Shown here piece after piece: positions 10,958 through 26,240 of a stretch of 64,000 nt of DNA; within the stretch, counting starts at the first letter, position 1; each line of letters starts with the position of its first letter. This DNA is from Mortierella sp. BCC40632 (taxonomy: Eukaryota; Mortierellomycota; Mortierellomycetes; Mortierellales; Mortierellaceae). A program made the position numbers and the translations under genes. The stretch lies in the NCBI GenBank assembly GCA_011634665.1, contig WAEK01000020.1:62501-126500 (forward strand), in the 5' to 3' direction. The notes below the pieces were generated by a model. That model ran no database searches. It was not told where the DNA came from and worked only from the letters and a program-made list of their open reading frames with translations.

Positions 10958-11111
10958 TAGTGTTCTTCAACTCAACTCACCAACTCACTGACTCGACTCA
11001 ACTCAACTCATGAGTTGAGTTGAGTTCAGATTTTTCCCAGCTCATATGTGCATGAGTTGAGTTGAGTCGAACCTCCTGCCTCCAACTCAACTCGACTCAT
11101 GGGAAACACTA
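10958..11111. mobile_element. hAT-like MITE (154 bp) with palindromic core
   Basis: Ends are TAGTGTT...AACACTA. The flanking 8-mers are gtcgggac and gtctggac, 7 of 8 matching, which is the duplication length of hAT elements. The interior consists of AACTC/GAGTT units and includes the perfect palindrome AACTCAACTCATGAGTTGAG near 11000. There is no coding capacity. Confidence 0.75.
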
Positions 11112-11571
11112 GTCTGGACTCTGCCGATAACAATATTCACCCTGGCAGAGTTTGATGTTCCGTTGGCAAAAGTCTTTTCCGACTTGGCGAGAAGATACGG
11201 AGGATCCCCTGACGAGCCGATCGTCCTCAAAAAAAAAAAGAGGCATCGCGATTCCCATGGAAGGTGATACAAAACGACCTGCACAGGGAACAAGAAGTCC
11301 CCGGGCAATATTCCCTAAATCTGTGGATGAACTGCCTATTAGCGGGGATAGCTAAGTAGAAGTGGCTTTAACAACGTTGGTAAACGCATTTGTACAGATT
11401 ATATCGCGAAAAAATCAGTCGATAGCCTCCACCATCAGAGGACTTGAGAAGTGAGCTGCAAATAACACAATAGTATAAATGTACCGTATCTGGGCACAAC
11501 CGAATTTTCCCTAATGATATACATTAATACTCTTACACTTGTCCAAATTGCAATGGGTAATGGGATGTCAC

Positions 11572-11755
11572 TAGTGTTCTTCAACTTGACTCACCAGCCC
11601 ACAGACTCAACTCGACTCAACACATGAGTTGAGTTGAGTAAATAACAGTGTTTCTCAAAAGTCGGATGATATCCGATCCGACTTTTTTTCCTTGTGTTAT
11701 CTCTGTCCAGAAAAAAAAAGTCGGATCGGATATCATCCGACTTTTGAGAAACACT
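11572..11755. mobile_element. Second AACTC-palindrome element interrupted by a hairpin element
   Basis: Starts TAGTGTTCTTCAACT like the MITE at 10958 and has the same AACTC/ATGAGTTGAGTT core, but its right half is replaced by a 109-bp perfect hairpin (11647-11755) whose own ends, AGTGTTTCTC, are hAT-like. No target duplication could be identified for either part. Confidence 0.55.
11647..11755. repeat. Perfect 43-bp inverted repeat (109-bp hairpin)
   Basis: Arms 11647-11689 and 11713-11755 are exact reverse complements with a 23-nt loop. Each arm contains GTCGGATGATATCCGATCC, itself partly palindromic, so cruciform or hairpin folding is likely. Confidence 0.9.
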
Positions 11756-12224
11756 TGACTCTTTACCTACAAGCAAGGTCAGCGGGCTGGGATAGGGAAT
11801 AGCAGGTTGGGTCAAGAGCGAGTGGAAAGGCAAGTGTGTGGGAGAATCTGTTTTTTTTTTTTTTTTGGCGTAAAAAGAGGGAGAGGGAGGGAGGGAGGGG
11901 GAGGGAGGGAGAGAGGGAGTAAAGAGAGGGAGCCGACTTTGGACATGGTAAGACACGCCCTTTGCTGCAAAAAAGGGTTGCCTTTGCTTAGCCTAGGCGT
12001 GGACAACAGCATGTCTTTTTTTTTTTTTTTTTTCCAGAGGCGAGGAATGGAACATCCTCTCTCACACAAACTCTCTGCATGCCAGGAGTTTCCTAGTCCC
12101 ACTCTTTCCTACGTGCTGGTAGTCAAATGCATTTTGAGAAGAAGTTGTCTGTCAAAAGTGAGCGCTGATAGGACCTCACTCGCCACGGGGACTCTATTGC
12201 GCCATTGCTTTCAATGCACAAACA

Positions 12225-12267
<43 letters not shown>

Positions 12268-12384
12268 TTTTTCTGTCTATGAAGTGTTACAAGGGATCCA
12301 CAATGCTAGACAAGGAGCAAAAAGGAGCCATGCTAAAAATTTTAGTAGATCGATCGCTGCTGGGAGTCCCTCCTTGATAATATT
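11756..12384. other. Intergenic, low complexity
   Basis: Poly-T tracts (about 11850-11866, 12017-12033, 12229-12264) and a GAGGGAGG repeat near 11880-11930. No gene is visible. Confidence 0.7.
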
Positions 12385-18191
<5,807 letters not shown>

Positions 18192-18480
18192 GTTCTAATG
18201 GTATCCCGATGCGCAGATGATGTTTTCCCAAAAGTCACTTGTCTGGTGAGTTGATTCTGTCTCTGTCTGTGTCTGAATCAATGACACGAAGCATCCAGAC
18301 AATGGCAGAGAAAGAGGAACGAGTGGACTAGAGAGTGAAGAGGCATCTCCCAAGGACGGGCTTTTTTTTTTTTTTTTTAGTGATGTGGTGGCTCGGTAGA
18401 GACTGACAAGCTGCAAGTAGATGGCGGGCACAGACCTTTTTTTTTTTTTTTTTTTTTTTTGCACAACCTCTCGCTTTGAC
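18192..18480. promoter_or_regulatory. Divergent promoter region INTS4 / SRR1-like
   Basis: 289 bp between two head-to-head start codons, with two poly-T tracts (18362-18379 and 18438-18460). No TATA box is seen. Confidence 0.5.
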
Positions 18481-19575
18481 ATGGCTGATTCAGAGGAAGC
18501 ATTTACATTTGTCACAAGGAAGAAACATGGTCGTCGGCCGCCTCCCAATGTAATTAATCGGGAAGCTGCTGGGGGATGTCAGACCGGACCTAACTCACTA
18601 GCTGCTAAACAACGATCAGAACCAGCCATGGACCTCAGAAAAGGCGAACCAGAAACCCTCCCAGGGTGGGATACCCGAAAGCCCATGAAGATCAAAGGAA
18701 ATAGCCGACGGGCCAAACTGATGGGATACCAAGGCGCCAACGCACATAAAAGGACTGAGAAAGACTTGGCATGGGCCCAAAGCACAATGGAGGACAGACT
18801 ACTTTCACTAAAGGACTCCAAGTTTTATCTTGCCCTTCAAGGTAGATCAGGAGCTCTATTCTTGCTATCCATCCTGCCCAAGACTCTAGGATTCGATCGG
18901 CGAATAACCAGTACACCCCCTTCTCTGTGAACGCCTTAGACATGGTGCTGTCAACACTTCGACCTCCACATCAACAAAAAAATTCGGTCGAGACTAACCC
19001 TGGCACGGCACAACAGCCAGCGGAAGCATCAGCAAAAACCGATACTCTGGATACAACTGCTAACGAATCGACAGACAAAAGCAAGCAGTCGGATAACAGC
19101 AACTCCAAGGAAGACTTTGAAACAATCAAGGATATCATATGCTATGGCATCGGTTCGTTTGAGTCCTCTCGTAATTCGCAGTTCCAGCTGGCGCTCGGCA
19201 TTTGTTTAAAAGAAGCTCTCCAGGTGTGTATTGTCATTGGCAGTCGATCTTGGACACTCAACGAAGATGCTTTCCTAACTCTAGCCGTGGTTACTATGGT
19301 ATAGACAAAGGGGACAGTCTCGATATCTGACCCCATTATGACAGACTTGGACAAGCGGCTTGCAGAACACTTGGGTTGCCGAATCCTCGAACAGAATGAC
19401 CAGTCGCATGTGTCTGTTGAAGGCTACACGCTGTTTTACATGCCCCACTGTCCTAAGGGCCTGTATTCGCAAATCCTTGAATCGAATTGGACTCCAGAAT
19501 GCATATCACAGATAGTCATCATCGGCAATCGATTGACTATGTATGACGAAAGGTAAAAATCGCCTATCTGTACAC

Positions 19576-19607
<32 letters not shown>

Positions 19608-19921
19608 CCTTAGCAAAACTAGATTGGGAAGGATCTTTGGTCCCTTTCTCTGTGAAACTCAAGGCGTTTACTTATATCCTTCCTTTTTTTTTTTTTTTTT
19701 TTGCACGCACATTCTAAAGCCCGGTATTCAGACAGGTTGAAAGACAGGCTCCATTCATTCTGCCTGCACTGTCAATAGCAAATGTATCACCCTTTCCTGC
19801 CGTGAAATTTGAGGACAACACTGTGTTCAATGACCTTGCTATCCATACGTTTAGTCCAAAGGCAGGAAAACTTCCTGAAGTGAACCTCGAGAATCGTGAG
19901 CAGGATCCAGAGCTGCTGTAA
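18481..19921 (+). CDS. SRR1: SRR1-domain protein
   Basis: Four exons (18481-18841, 18940-19223, 19305-19552, 19744-19921) join in phase into 356 aa. The SRR1 family signature is clear: DIICYGIGSFESSRNSQFQLAL, SDPIMTDLDKRLAEHLGC, LFYMPHCPKGLYSQIL, SNWTPECISQIVIIGN. The N-terminal 110 residues are basic and disordered. SRR1 proteins were first linked to circadian light signalling in plants, and the yeast relative BER1 to tubulin stability and haem regulation; the biochemical activity is unknown. ATG 18481 was chosen because the upstream in-frame ATG at 18421 would read through a poly-T tract as poly-Phe. The last acceptor is placed at 19743, which keeps a 59-residue tail open. Confidence 0.88.
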
Positions 19922-20375
19922 ACATCAAATTCAGACGCAATTTTTGTTCCTTCTCTTTTCCTCTCACTCTCTTCTTGTCCAATAAAGTCATCCAGGTTGT
20001 CGCATCAGACATAAAATCGACTTTTCATGCATATTTTCACTGTCAAAGCTGATTTTCGGTATATTAAACGAATGGCTGTCAATGGGTCAAAGCAGAGAGA
20101 TGGTACTCTTGGTTCACGAACGCGGCATGAAGCCTCGGGAAGGGGTAACAGGTTCAGCTACAGATATTGGAAGGCAAAGGCCTTCGGGCAATAAGCTATG
20201 TATCATGTTAAATGTGACAGAGCGCACAGCGGGTGGGGTGGAGAGGAGGGTGAGGGGGTGAAGGGGCGAAGGGGTGATGGGGAAGGGGGTAAAAGGAAAA
20301 AAGGGCGAAGAAGGTAGGATGGCAAAAACCGATGAGAAAAGTGGATGAAGAACAAAAGGAATCCCAGTGAAATGT
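19922..20375. other. Convergent intergenic spacer
   Basis: Lies between the 3' ends of the SRR1-like gene and the methyltransferase. It contains an AATAAA-like signal near 19980 and a G-rich GAGGGTGAGGGGG stretch near 20240-20290. No gene is seen. Confidence 0.6.
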
Positions 20376-21008
20376 CTAGTTCTTTGGTTTTTCATAGACC
20401 CAAATGCCCTCTTGCGAATCCTCGAGACTACAATGCAGGCCATCCAGATGCTTCAGATCAAACACCAGCGCAACAATCCGCACGCCACGCTCAAACTCCT
20501 GTTGGATCCATTGACAGAGGTCCTCGCCGCCCTCAGGAGAGAGATAGACGAAGATGACGGTCCACTCCTTGGATTGCATGGACTGCAGATCTCTCCAAGT
20601 GGTCAGATCGGCGACTTGGAACGAGACTCTTCCCTGCTGAACCAAATCAGTGGCAAGCGCGGTCGACTTTTCGACCAAATCCTGTTCGCACTCGATGCCC
20701 AGTGCAGCCTGTGCACCAAAGAGCTTGACTGCTGCATAGCAGAACCGACCGTCACCAGAGCCAACATCTAAAACTCGGTCTTTAGGCGATATCCGAGCCA
20801 TCTCGAGAGCGAGTAGGACTCTGCGGACGGAGGTGGGGATAAAGGGTGCATAGGTAGTGTCGACGCCATCGATCCAGAGCGGGAACTCTGAGGCATGCTC
20901 GTCATAGTCAGGGTACTGATTCTGGAAGAACTTGACATCCGCTTGATCCAGCGAAGCAACGGTTGTGGGCTGAGGTGACCCTGATGGAGAGGAGGCCACT
21001 GATGGCAT
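20376..21008 (-). CDS. Class I SAM-dependent methyltransferase
   Basis: 210 aa, a single exon from ATG 21008. SAM-binding motif I is DRVLDVGSGDGRFCYAA (about residues 80-96), followed by an acidic motif II position (GIECEQ) and motif III-like VSFQVADLTTW. Further on are IFVYLSPEGGEDLCQWI and a short C-terminal strand (GIWVYEK). The GSGDGRF motif and the overall size recall the small protein-lysine methyltransferases of the FAM173/ATPSCKMT type, but the substrate cannot be read from the sequence. The frame is open upstream to 21179, but that part translates a CT-rich 5' flank, so I start at 21008. The gene lies just outside the Fanzor element, whose left end is 370 bp upstream. Confidence 0.82.
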   Translation of the reverse strand: MPSVASSPSGSPQPTTVASLDQADVKFFQNQYPDYDEHASEFPLWIDGVDTTYAPFIPTSVRRVLLALEMARISPKDRVLDVGSGDGRFCYAAVKLFGAQAALGIECEQDLVEKSTALATDLVQQGRVSFQVADLTTWRDLQSMQSKEWTVIFVYLSPEGGEDLCQWIQQEFERGVRIVALVFDLKHLDGLHCSLEDSQEGIWVYEKPKN

Positions 21009-21375
21009 GGTTGAGTGAAAAGGCTGGGGGGCTGGAGGAAAGGAGTGGAAAAGAAAAGTGGGAGTGGAAGAGGAAAGGAGTGGAAGAGCGGAGAGAAGAA
21101 AAGAGAAGAAGAGAAGAGATAAAACAAAAAAAATATGAGGATGCAGTCCGCCCTTCCACTCTCCGCTCTCGGCGGTCACACAAGCACAAGACAGCCACTT
21201 ACATCACTCCATTTGCTGATGCTTGCCCTGCAAACGAGTCAGTCGTGCATACAACCAGGGTCTTTCACCCCCCTTTTGCAGCTTGTTTGACCTACTTGCC
21301 ACGCTCTGTCGCCTTTTCTCCGGGCGTCCACTCTCAGAAACTTTGCATTTGCTGATCTAGTCCTACATCACAGAC

Positions 21376-21377
21376 TA
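21376..21377. repeat. Left TA target-site duplication of the Fanzor element
   Basis: TA directly before CAGTCCGGCG. It pairs with TA at 26059-26060. Confidence 0.8.
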
Positions 21378-21425
21378 CAGTCCGGCGTCAAAAGGTGTAC
21401 AAAAATTGTACAGCTTTTGACACCC
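21378..21425 (+). repeat. Left terminal inverted repeat with hairpin
   Basis: GTCAAAAG..GTACAA..TTGTAC..CTTTTGAC (21387-21421) can fold on itself and also pairs with the right end at 26010-26058. Confidence 0.8.
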
Positions 21426-21549
21426 TCTCCAACAAACTGATTGGCTACGAAATTAAGCTAACTTCGTGACGCCACTTTTAATACAAAATACAGCTTGCTC
21501 TAGCTCCATCTAGGAGACACTCGTCTTCTTATTCACACTGTCCGTCACC

Positions 21550-24500
21550 ATGGGTTTGACCGATATTTCACAGATGCTGCGGGAATTAGATTGCAGAGGT
21601 ACTCCTACAGACCCAAGAGACCATTGTGAGGTGCATGTGGACCTGCTGTCCTGTTACTTTGGATTTATTCGGGCTTGCGACTTCAGGATTACCCGCAAGC
21701 TTTTAAAGGAGAACCACTCTCTGGACACTTTGCAAGCGTTACGGATCGAACGGTTGGCTGCTGCTCTCGACTCGAAGCTTTCCAAAGCATTCAACAAAAG
21801 CGCAATCCTACATATCGACGGCAACCCTACAAAGGAAAAGGAACATGCAAGATCCCTACGCTCAGCGATCTACAAGCAGCAGAACGACCGTCTGGAAACG
21901 CAAATTGACGATCTCAACAGGCGCTGCTCACAAATCCTGAATTCTGCGCCAGACAAGCTCATAAAATCACACATGAGAAGTCTCCGCAAGAGCTTCCGCA
22001 AGATGTTACATGCGTGGCAAAGATCTTTTCGCATCGACGACGATATGCGGCGTCGACTGGGTGCAAAGCTTGCAGCAAATGGGTGGCGGCTGTGTGAGCG
22101 GGATCCTACGTCCGGGATCTGTGTTGGCGAGGCTGACCTTTGCTGCGCCCAACTCGCCGCCCAGAAGAACGGTGAAGGCCGCGGTCCCATTGTAGTAGCC
22201 TCAGGAGACTCAGATTTCCTCGCACATGACAACATAACTTTACTTCGCCAGAATGCCAGACGCCGAACCGAGTATCGCCAATTTACTCAGCACTATGTGA
22301 TCGCGACGCTCAACATGAATAGGCCACGGCTAAGACGCTACACCAAAAAGAACCAGCATCGTGAGGAAGAATTCCCTCTCCTTAACCCGGACATCTGGAA
22401 GGTGCTAGCAACGGTGTGTCAAAACGACTATTCAACTAACGTCAAGGGCTACGGTCCAAAGAAGAACTGGGCGATTCTTGGTCAGCTTTGGGACCGAGAA
22501 GGGGTAGACACACCTCAGGAATTGCTAGCAGAATACGAGAAAGATATGGCAAAGAGAAAGTACAAAGGCGAGCCGGTCGTTGTCCCAGACTTTTCTTCGT
22601 CCGCACGGGTGTTTTTTGACCGCACGGAAACCTTGCTACCACCTTCCTCCTCACCACCCAATGCTATCCCTCATCATGATGTGATTCCTCAGATGATGGC
22701 ACTCTATGGGCGTTCGATGACCATGCTAAAAAAAGAGTTTTGTAAAGGTCCACCCCATACACTACAGTCGGATCTCAAGAAAGCCAAGTATACGCGACAC
22801 TTTCGAACAAGTAACAGCCAGTTCAAACCCCGTTGGATTAAGTTGCCACAGTGGAATGAACTACCGCCAAGACCGCCATCGAAAGTTCCCACCCCCCCTT
22901 CAGAGCGAAAACCTCAAAAACAATCCAAACAGGTTAGTGTGCATCCGAATTGATCAGCACGCATACAACTTGCGCAGCTATGATACTTATCATCGCTTTG
23001 ATACCATCAGGAGCGCGTTAAGGCTAGCATCAACAGTGAGTCTGCCCTTCCTGACAAAGGAAAAAAGAGAAAAGCAGAGGTAGGACAGTAGATATTGGTA
23101 GTGCTTGCCGTGACCATCAACCACACGTGTTTCTCATCTCTCTCTCTCTCTCTTTCTCCTCTTTTTTTTTTTTTTTTTTTTGTTGATAGGAGCCAGAGCA
23201 GGGCATTCCCTCAAGTAAACCCAAGACAAAACGATCAAAACCTAAAGTCGACAAGACGAGCCGCGCATCAAGGGAGACAAATTGCCGACAGGAGAGGATC
23301 GCCCAGGCAGCCGCTGAAGGGACGGATCCTAAGATCCAAGAACGCTGCCACAATCTTGGATCAATTATCAACGACGTGTTGAAATCCCTCTGCGAGACGG
23401 TAACTCTCTCCAAAGGTGACACCCGTCATCTACTGACGACCCACATGGCGGTGAATCTAAGACCTTCGGTGGAGGCATACGTCGCAGCCGGTCACGCATT
23501 GGACTTCAAGCAATCGCCTGATGATGACCAGTCTACACTTTGTGACCATGTCATATCCGCCCTGAAAGAGGATATCGAGGACACTCTCACCCAAATTTCA
23601 CGACTTTACACGGATCTCAGACGGATTTGCATTTATGCTACCGAGTATTACATCTCCAAGATCATGGCCGAGCATTCCGACATCGGACACCGTGAACAAC
23701 GGATGCGTGCCTTCCAGGCCGTGTTGAAGGGCCAAGATTTTTTCCGGGCACTAGCCGTTGCTCTGTACAATCCTAGCCGAATGAGAGATGTACGAGTCAA
23801 AGAGGATTCAGCGCTGGCAAGACAGATTGCAGCCACATTTGAACTGGATTTTGGTGCTGCCGCACAGAAAGTTCTCGAGAGAGTTCGCAAGCTGCTGGAT
23901 GGCACTGTCCATATGCACGTTATCGAGGAGATCGCCCGTAATACTAGTGACGGGATTCGAACTCAGGCGCAACACTTTATCACGACCTTAAAGTCACGGG
24001 TAAGTTGTTTCTTTGACAGAGCGATGTAGCTTATCAACTTGCCTGTAGCTAACCGTCTTCAACCTTTTCTAGGTGATTGAACAAGCTCCCGAATGGGCCA
24101 ACACCACCGGAAAGCCGATGCTGGATGCAATTGACAAAAATGGTCAAAGCAAGCGAGACGACCTTTTGTCCACCAATTGGTTTCTGAACTCCGTTCTTCC
24201 AGAGGACTGTCGAATTGCCCTGTACCCCCGATCATCCTGGAGCAACGCCTTTGTCTGTCTCAGTGAGGCAAACATAATCCACTCACTCAAGCGCAGAAGA
24301 CTGACGCCGGAAAAAAAAGCATTGATCCCGGTGTATAATCACCTTTTTGGCAATGGCACAGCGTATGCTGAGCACCGTGGCCAGCTGATCTACGACCTCT
24401 TCTTTGGAGGCACAAAGACGAATTACGATCGGACCACAGCGGTGGCACATCCACTCCACTCTGACCGAACACCAGCAGTCTTGGACTTGAGTGAGCCGAG

Positions 24501-25895
24501 CCTCAGCACTGTAGCACACAAGGTTTGTCATGGTGTAGACCGAGCTGAACAACGGCTTGGACAGCCGAGTTCAAGAATGCCATTAAGCAGGACATCGTGT
24601 CGCGTGGTGAGGAGCCCCATCACAGCAAAGGACGTCGTCTCAAGTACATACTAGAAGGGACTCTCCAAACGAATGGCCAACAGGTCAAAGTGCAGGCGGC
24701 TCATTTGTGGCATAGGTGGCCCAGGAAGAAAGTGGCCGACACTGGCAACTCATCTTCAGTTTCCTCAACGACCTCTACACTCTCCACGCTCACCTCCGAA
24801 GGCCAAACAAAAGACTGGAGACCAGAACACCGACAATCGCACATCGATTACATTCAACAGTGTCTCCCTGACCAGGCCGCCGTGCAATGTCTATTTCCCG
24901 GCCAGTCAGAATTCATTGTTACGGCCGTTGATCCAGGAGCTAAAAAGACAGCATGCTCGGCAACGATTGACACACTCGACCCGGATCATGTCTCGATCGT
25001 CGATGTCCCAAGGGCAAACCTATCGTTCGCTGAGGAGCTCTACAGGAAAAGGATGGAGTATGCGAAGCAGAACGCCATCTACGATGGCAAGGACATTCAC
25101 ACGATTGAGTGTGAGCTGGTAAAATTCACACTACCGCCTCCACAGGCTTCGCCTCTTGAATCTTTCCATCAAGTCTTCGCAGAGGCGAAGACGAACATGA
25201 CGACTCATATTGAACGTGAGCTCAAAGCAGACCCGGTCCTTAGCGATTTTTATGGGTCACCTCGGTTGCGTTTCTGGCGATACCAGAAGGAGGAAGGCAG
25301 ACGGGCGGACACTGGCCGAGCTATAGCCAGTCTTCTCAAGAATGCCCAAAAAAAATCTCTGGTCAAAGCTCAAGACAAAGAGGAGAGGCGGGCACTCTTA
25401 GCCATTGGTGATGGCAAATTTGGGAGTTTGCCGGGTATTCATGATAAGTCGGGAGGCTTTCGTTATCAACTTATCCAAGAGGTGAGAAAGCTTTTTCAGC
25501 TGTCGAGACAAAAATATGAAGTGGATGTTCATAACAAACAGTCGTTAACCCACTGGGAATAGGCCAAAGGGAGGGCAATGGTAGTGGTTTTGGTCAACGA
25601 ATTTAGGTCCTCTATAACTTGTAGTCGTTGTCGTGGACCTACCAAGGCCTTCGGCAGGAATCTCATCTGCTTGAGCCCAACGTGTGGTGGGGCACGTACA
25701 GAAGAGCAGAGCGCGATCGCTGGTCTGAGTTCCACCACTGGTCCCATGTGCGACAGAGATCACAATGCGGCACTGAACTTGGCGCGAGCAAGCCTGCAAC
25801 AAATTCAGGAACACTCTTGGCCAGTTGAGCTGCAGCGGGTCAGGGCAATAAGTCTGGAGAATGACGATGCCATTTTGGCAAGTGCCGACGTATAG
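21550..25895 (+). CDS. XPG/FEN1-like nuclease fused to a Fanzor (eukaryotic TnpB) nuclease
   Basis: Six exons (21550-22932, 23011-23079, 23190-23999, 24073-24490, 24565-25481, 25563-25895) have GT-AG borders and join in phase into 1,309 aa without a stop. Residues 1-310 look like an XPG/FEN1 nuclease: D31, D90 (HIDGNP), E194/D196 (GEADLC), D220/D222 (SGDSDF), and D293 in a helix-hairpin-helix-like LATVCQNDYSTNVKGYGPK. These correspond to the seven metal-binding acids of FEN1. Residues about 475-505 are Lys-rich and NLS-like (KGKKRKAEEPE, KPKTKRSKPKVDK). Residues about 750-1309 resemble Fanzor/TnpB: RuvC-I D1016 (VTAVDPGAKK), IGDGKF, RuvC-II E1212 (VLVNEFRSS), zinc finger C1219/C1222 and C1235/C1240, RuvC-III DRDHNAALNLA (D1263/D1265). 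Fanzors are RNA-guided DNA nucleases in eukaryotes. The role of the XPG domain is unknown. Start: ATG in an ACCATGG context. Confidence 0.88.
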
Positions 25896-26058
25896 GCGTT
25901 GGCGCAAAATTTACGGTGTAAGTGCCTCAATTAGTTTGTTCATCAGTCAATCAAACTGCTGACTATTCTAACCCTCTTTTTTGCTTAACTTCCAACCAAC
26001 CACAATGCTAGGATGAAGTGTCAAAAGGAGTACAATTTTTGTACAACTTCTGACACTG
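25896..26058 (+). ncRNA. Candidate guide-RNA (omega/fRNA) region of the Fanzor element
   Basis: The 163 nt from the stop codon to the right end of the element. In characterised TnpB and Fanzor elements the guide RNA comes from the 3' end of the gene and runs to the element end, with the guide taken from flanking DNA. The region ends in the stable palindrome AGTGTC..GACACT (26017-26057). The position is by analogy only; no transcript evidence can be read here. Confidence 0.35.
26010..26058 (+). repeat. Right terminal inverted repeat with hairpin
   Basis: The AGTGTCAAAAG..GTACAA..TTGTAC..CTTCTGACACT palindrome (26017-26057), the inverse counterpart of 21378-21425. Confidence 0.8.
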
Positions 26059-26060
26059 TA

Positions 26061-26180
26061 CTGTACAGCAAAAAAAATTTTTTTTTGCTGAAAAACATAA
26101 GAAGTTCAGCAAAAAAAATTGAGTTGAAAAATATAAGCGGGGTAATCTAAAATGTTTGGTGGAAATAAGTGCTCTCATCC
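26061..26180. repeat. Left TIR of the pogo-like element
   Basis: Contains two copies of a TTCAGCAAAAAAAATT-type subrepeat and ends GTGCTCTCATCC; it is mirrored at 28178-28296. Confidence 0.92.
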
Positions 26181-26240
26181 CATGCTTTCCCCCCCCCTCG
26201 GATTGCTGAAAATGCTGAAAATGCTGAAAATGCTGAAAAT

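Larger units (their letters stand above)
21378..26058 (+). mobile_element. TA-flanked DNA transposon carrying an XPG-Fanzor fusion (4,681 bp)
   Basis: Left end CAGTCCGGCGTCAAAAGGTG and reverse-complemented right end CAGTGTCAGAAGTTGTAC align over about 40 bp with a 5-nt insertion (CCGGC) in the left copy, and both ends abut TA. Each end is also an imperfect palindrome. Apart from the one intron-containing gene (21550-25895) there is no second coding region and no DDE transposase. Terminal inverted repeats with a TA duplication fit Tc1/mariner-type mobility. Fanzor genes are known passengers of several eukaryotic transposon superfamilies, mariner included. The gene is intact, so the copy is recent or selected. 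Confidence 0.87.

Noticed and set aside
18421..18480. Upstream in-frame ATG of the SRR1-like gene
   Set aside because: Would encode a poly-Phe run from a poly-T promoter tract; the ATG at 18481 gives a normal start.
21009..21179. N-terminal extension of the methyltransferase with a hydrophobic stretch
   Set aside because: It translates CT-rich 5' flank DNA of the type seen before most genes here, so it is probably untranslated.
23955..23975. GGGATTCGAACT, resembling a tRNA T-arm
   Set aside because: It lies inside a Fanzor coding exon and no acceptor stem or anticodon arm can be built around it.
24491..24564. Apparent frameshift in the Fanzor gene (frame changes between two open frames)
   Set aside because: A GTGAGC donor at 24491 and CAG acceptor at 24564, phase 1, restore the frame exactly and provide a branch-like GCTGAAC; this is an ordinary 74-nt intron.
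25482..25562. Stop codon between the Fanzor RuvC-I and RuvC-II parts
   Set aside because: GTGAGA..AATAG forms an 81-nt phase-0 intron that removes the stop and joins QLIQE to AKGRAMVVV.
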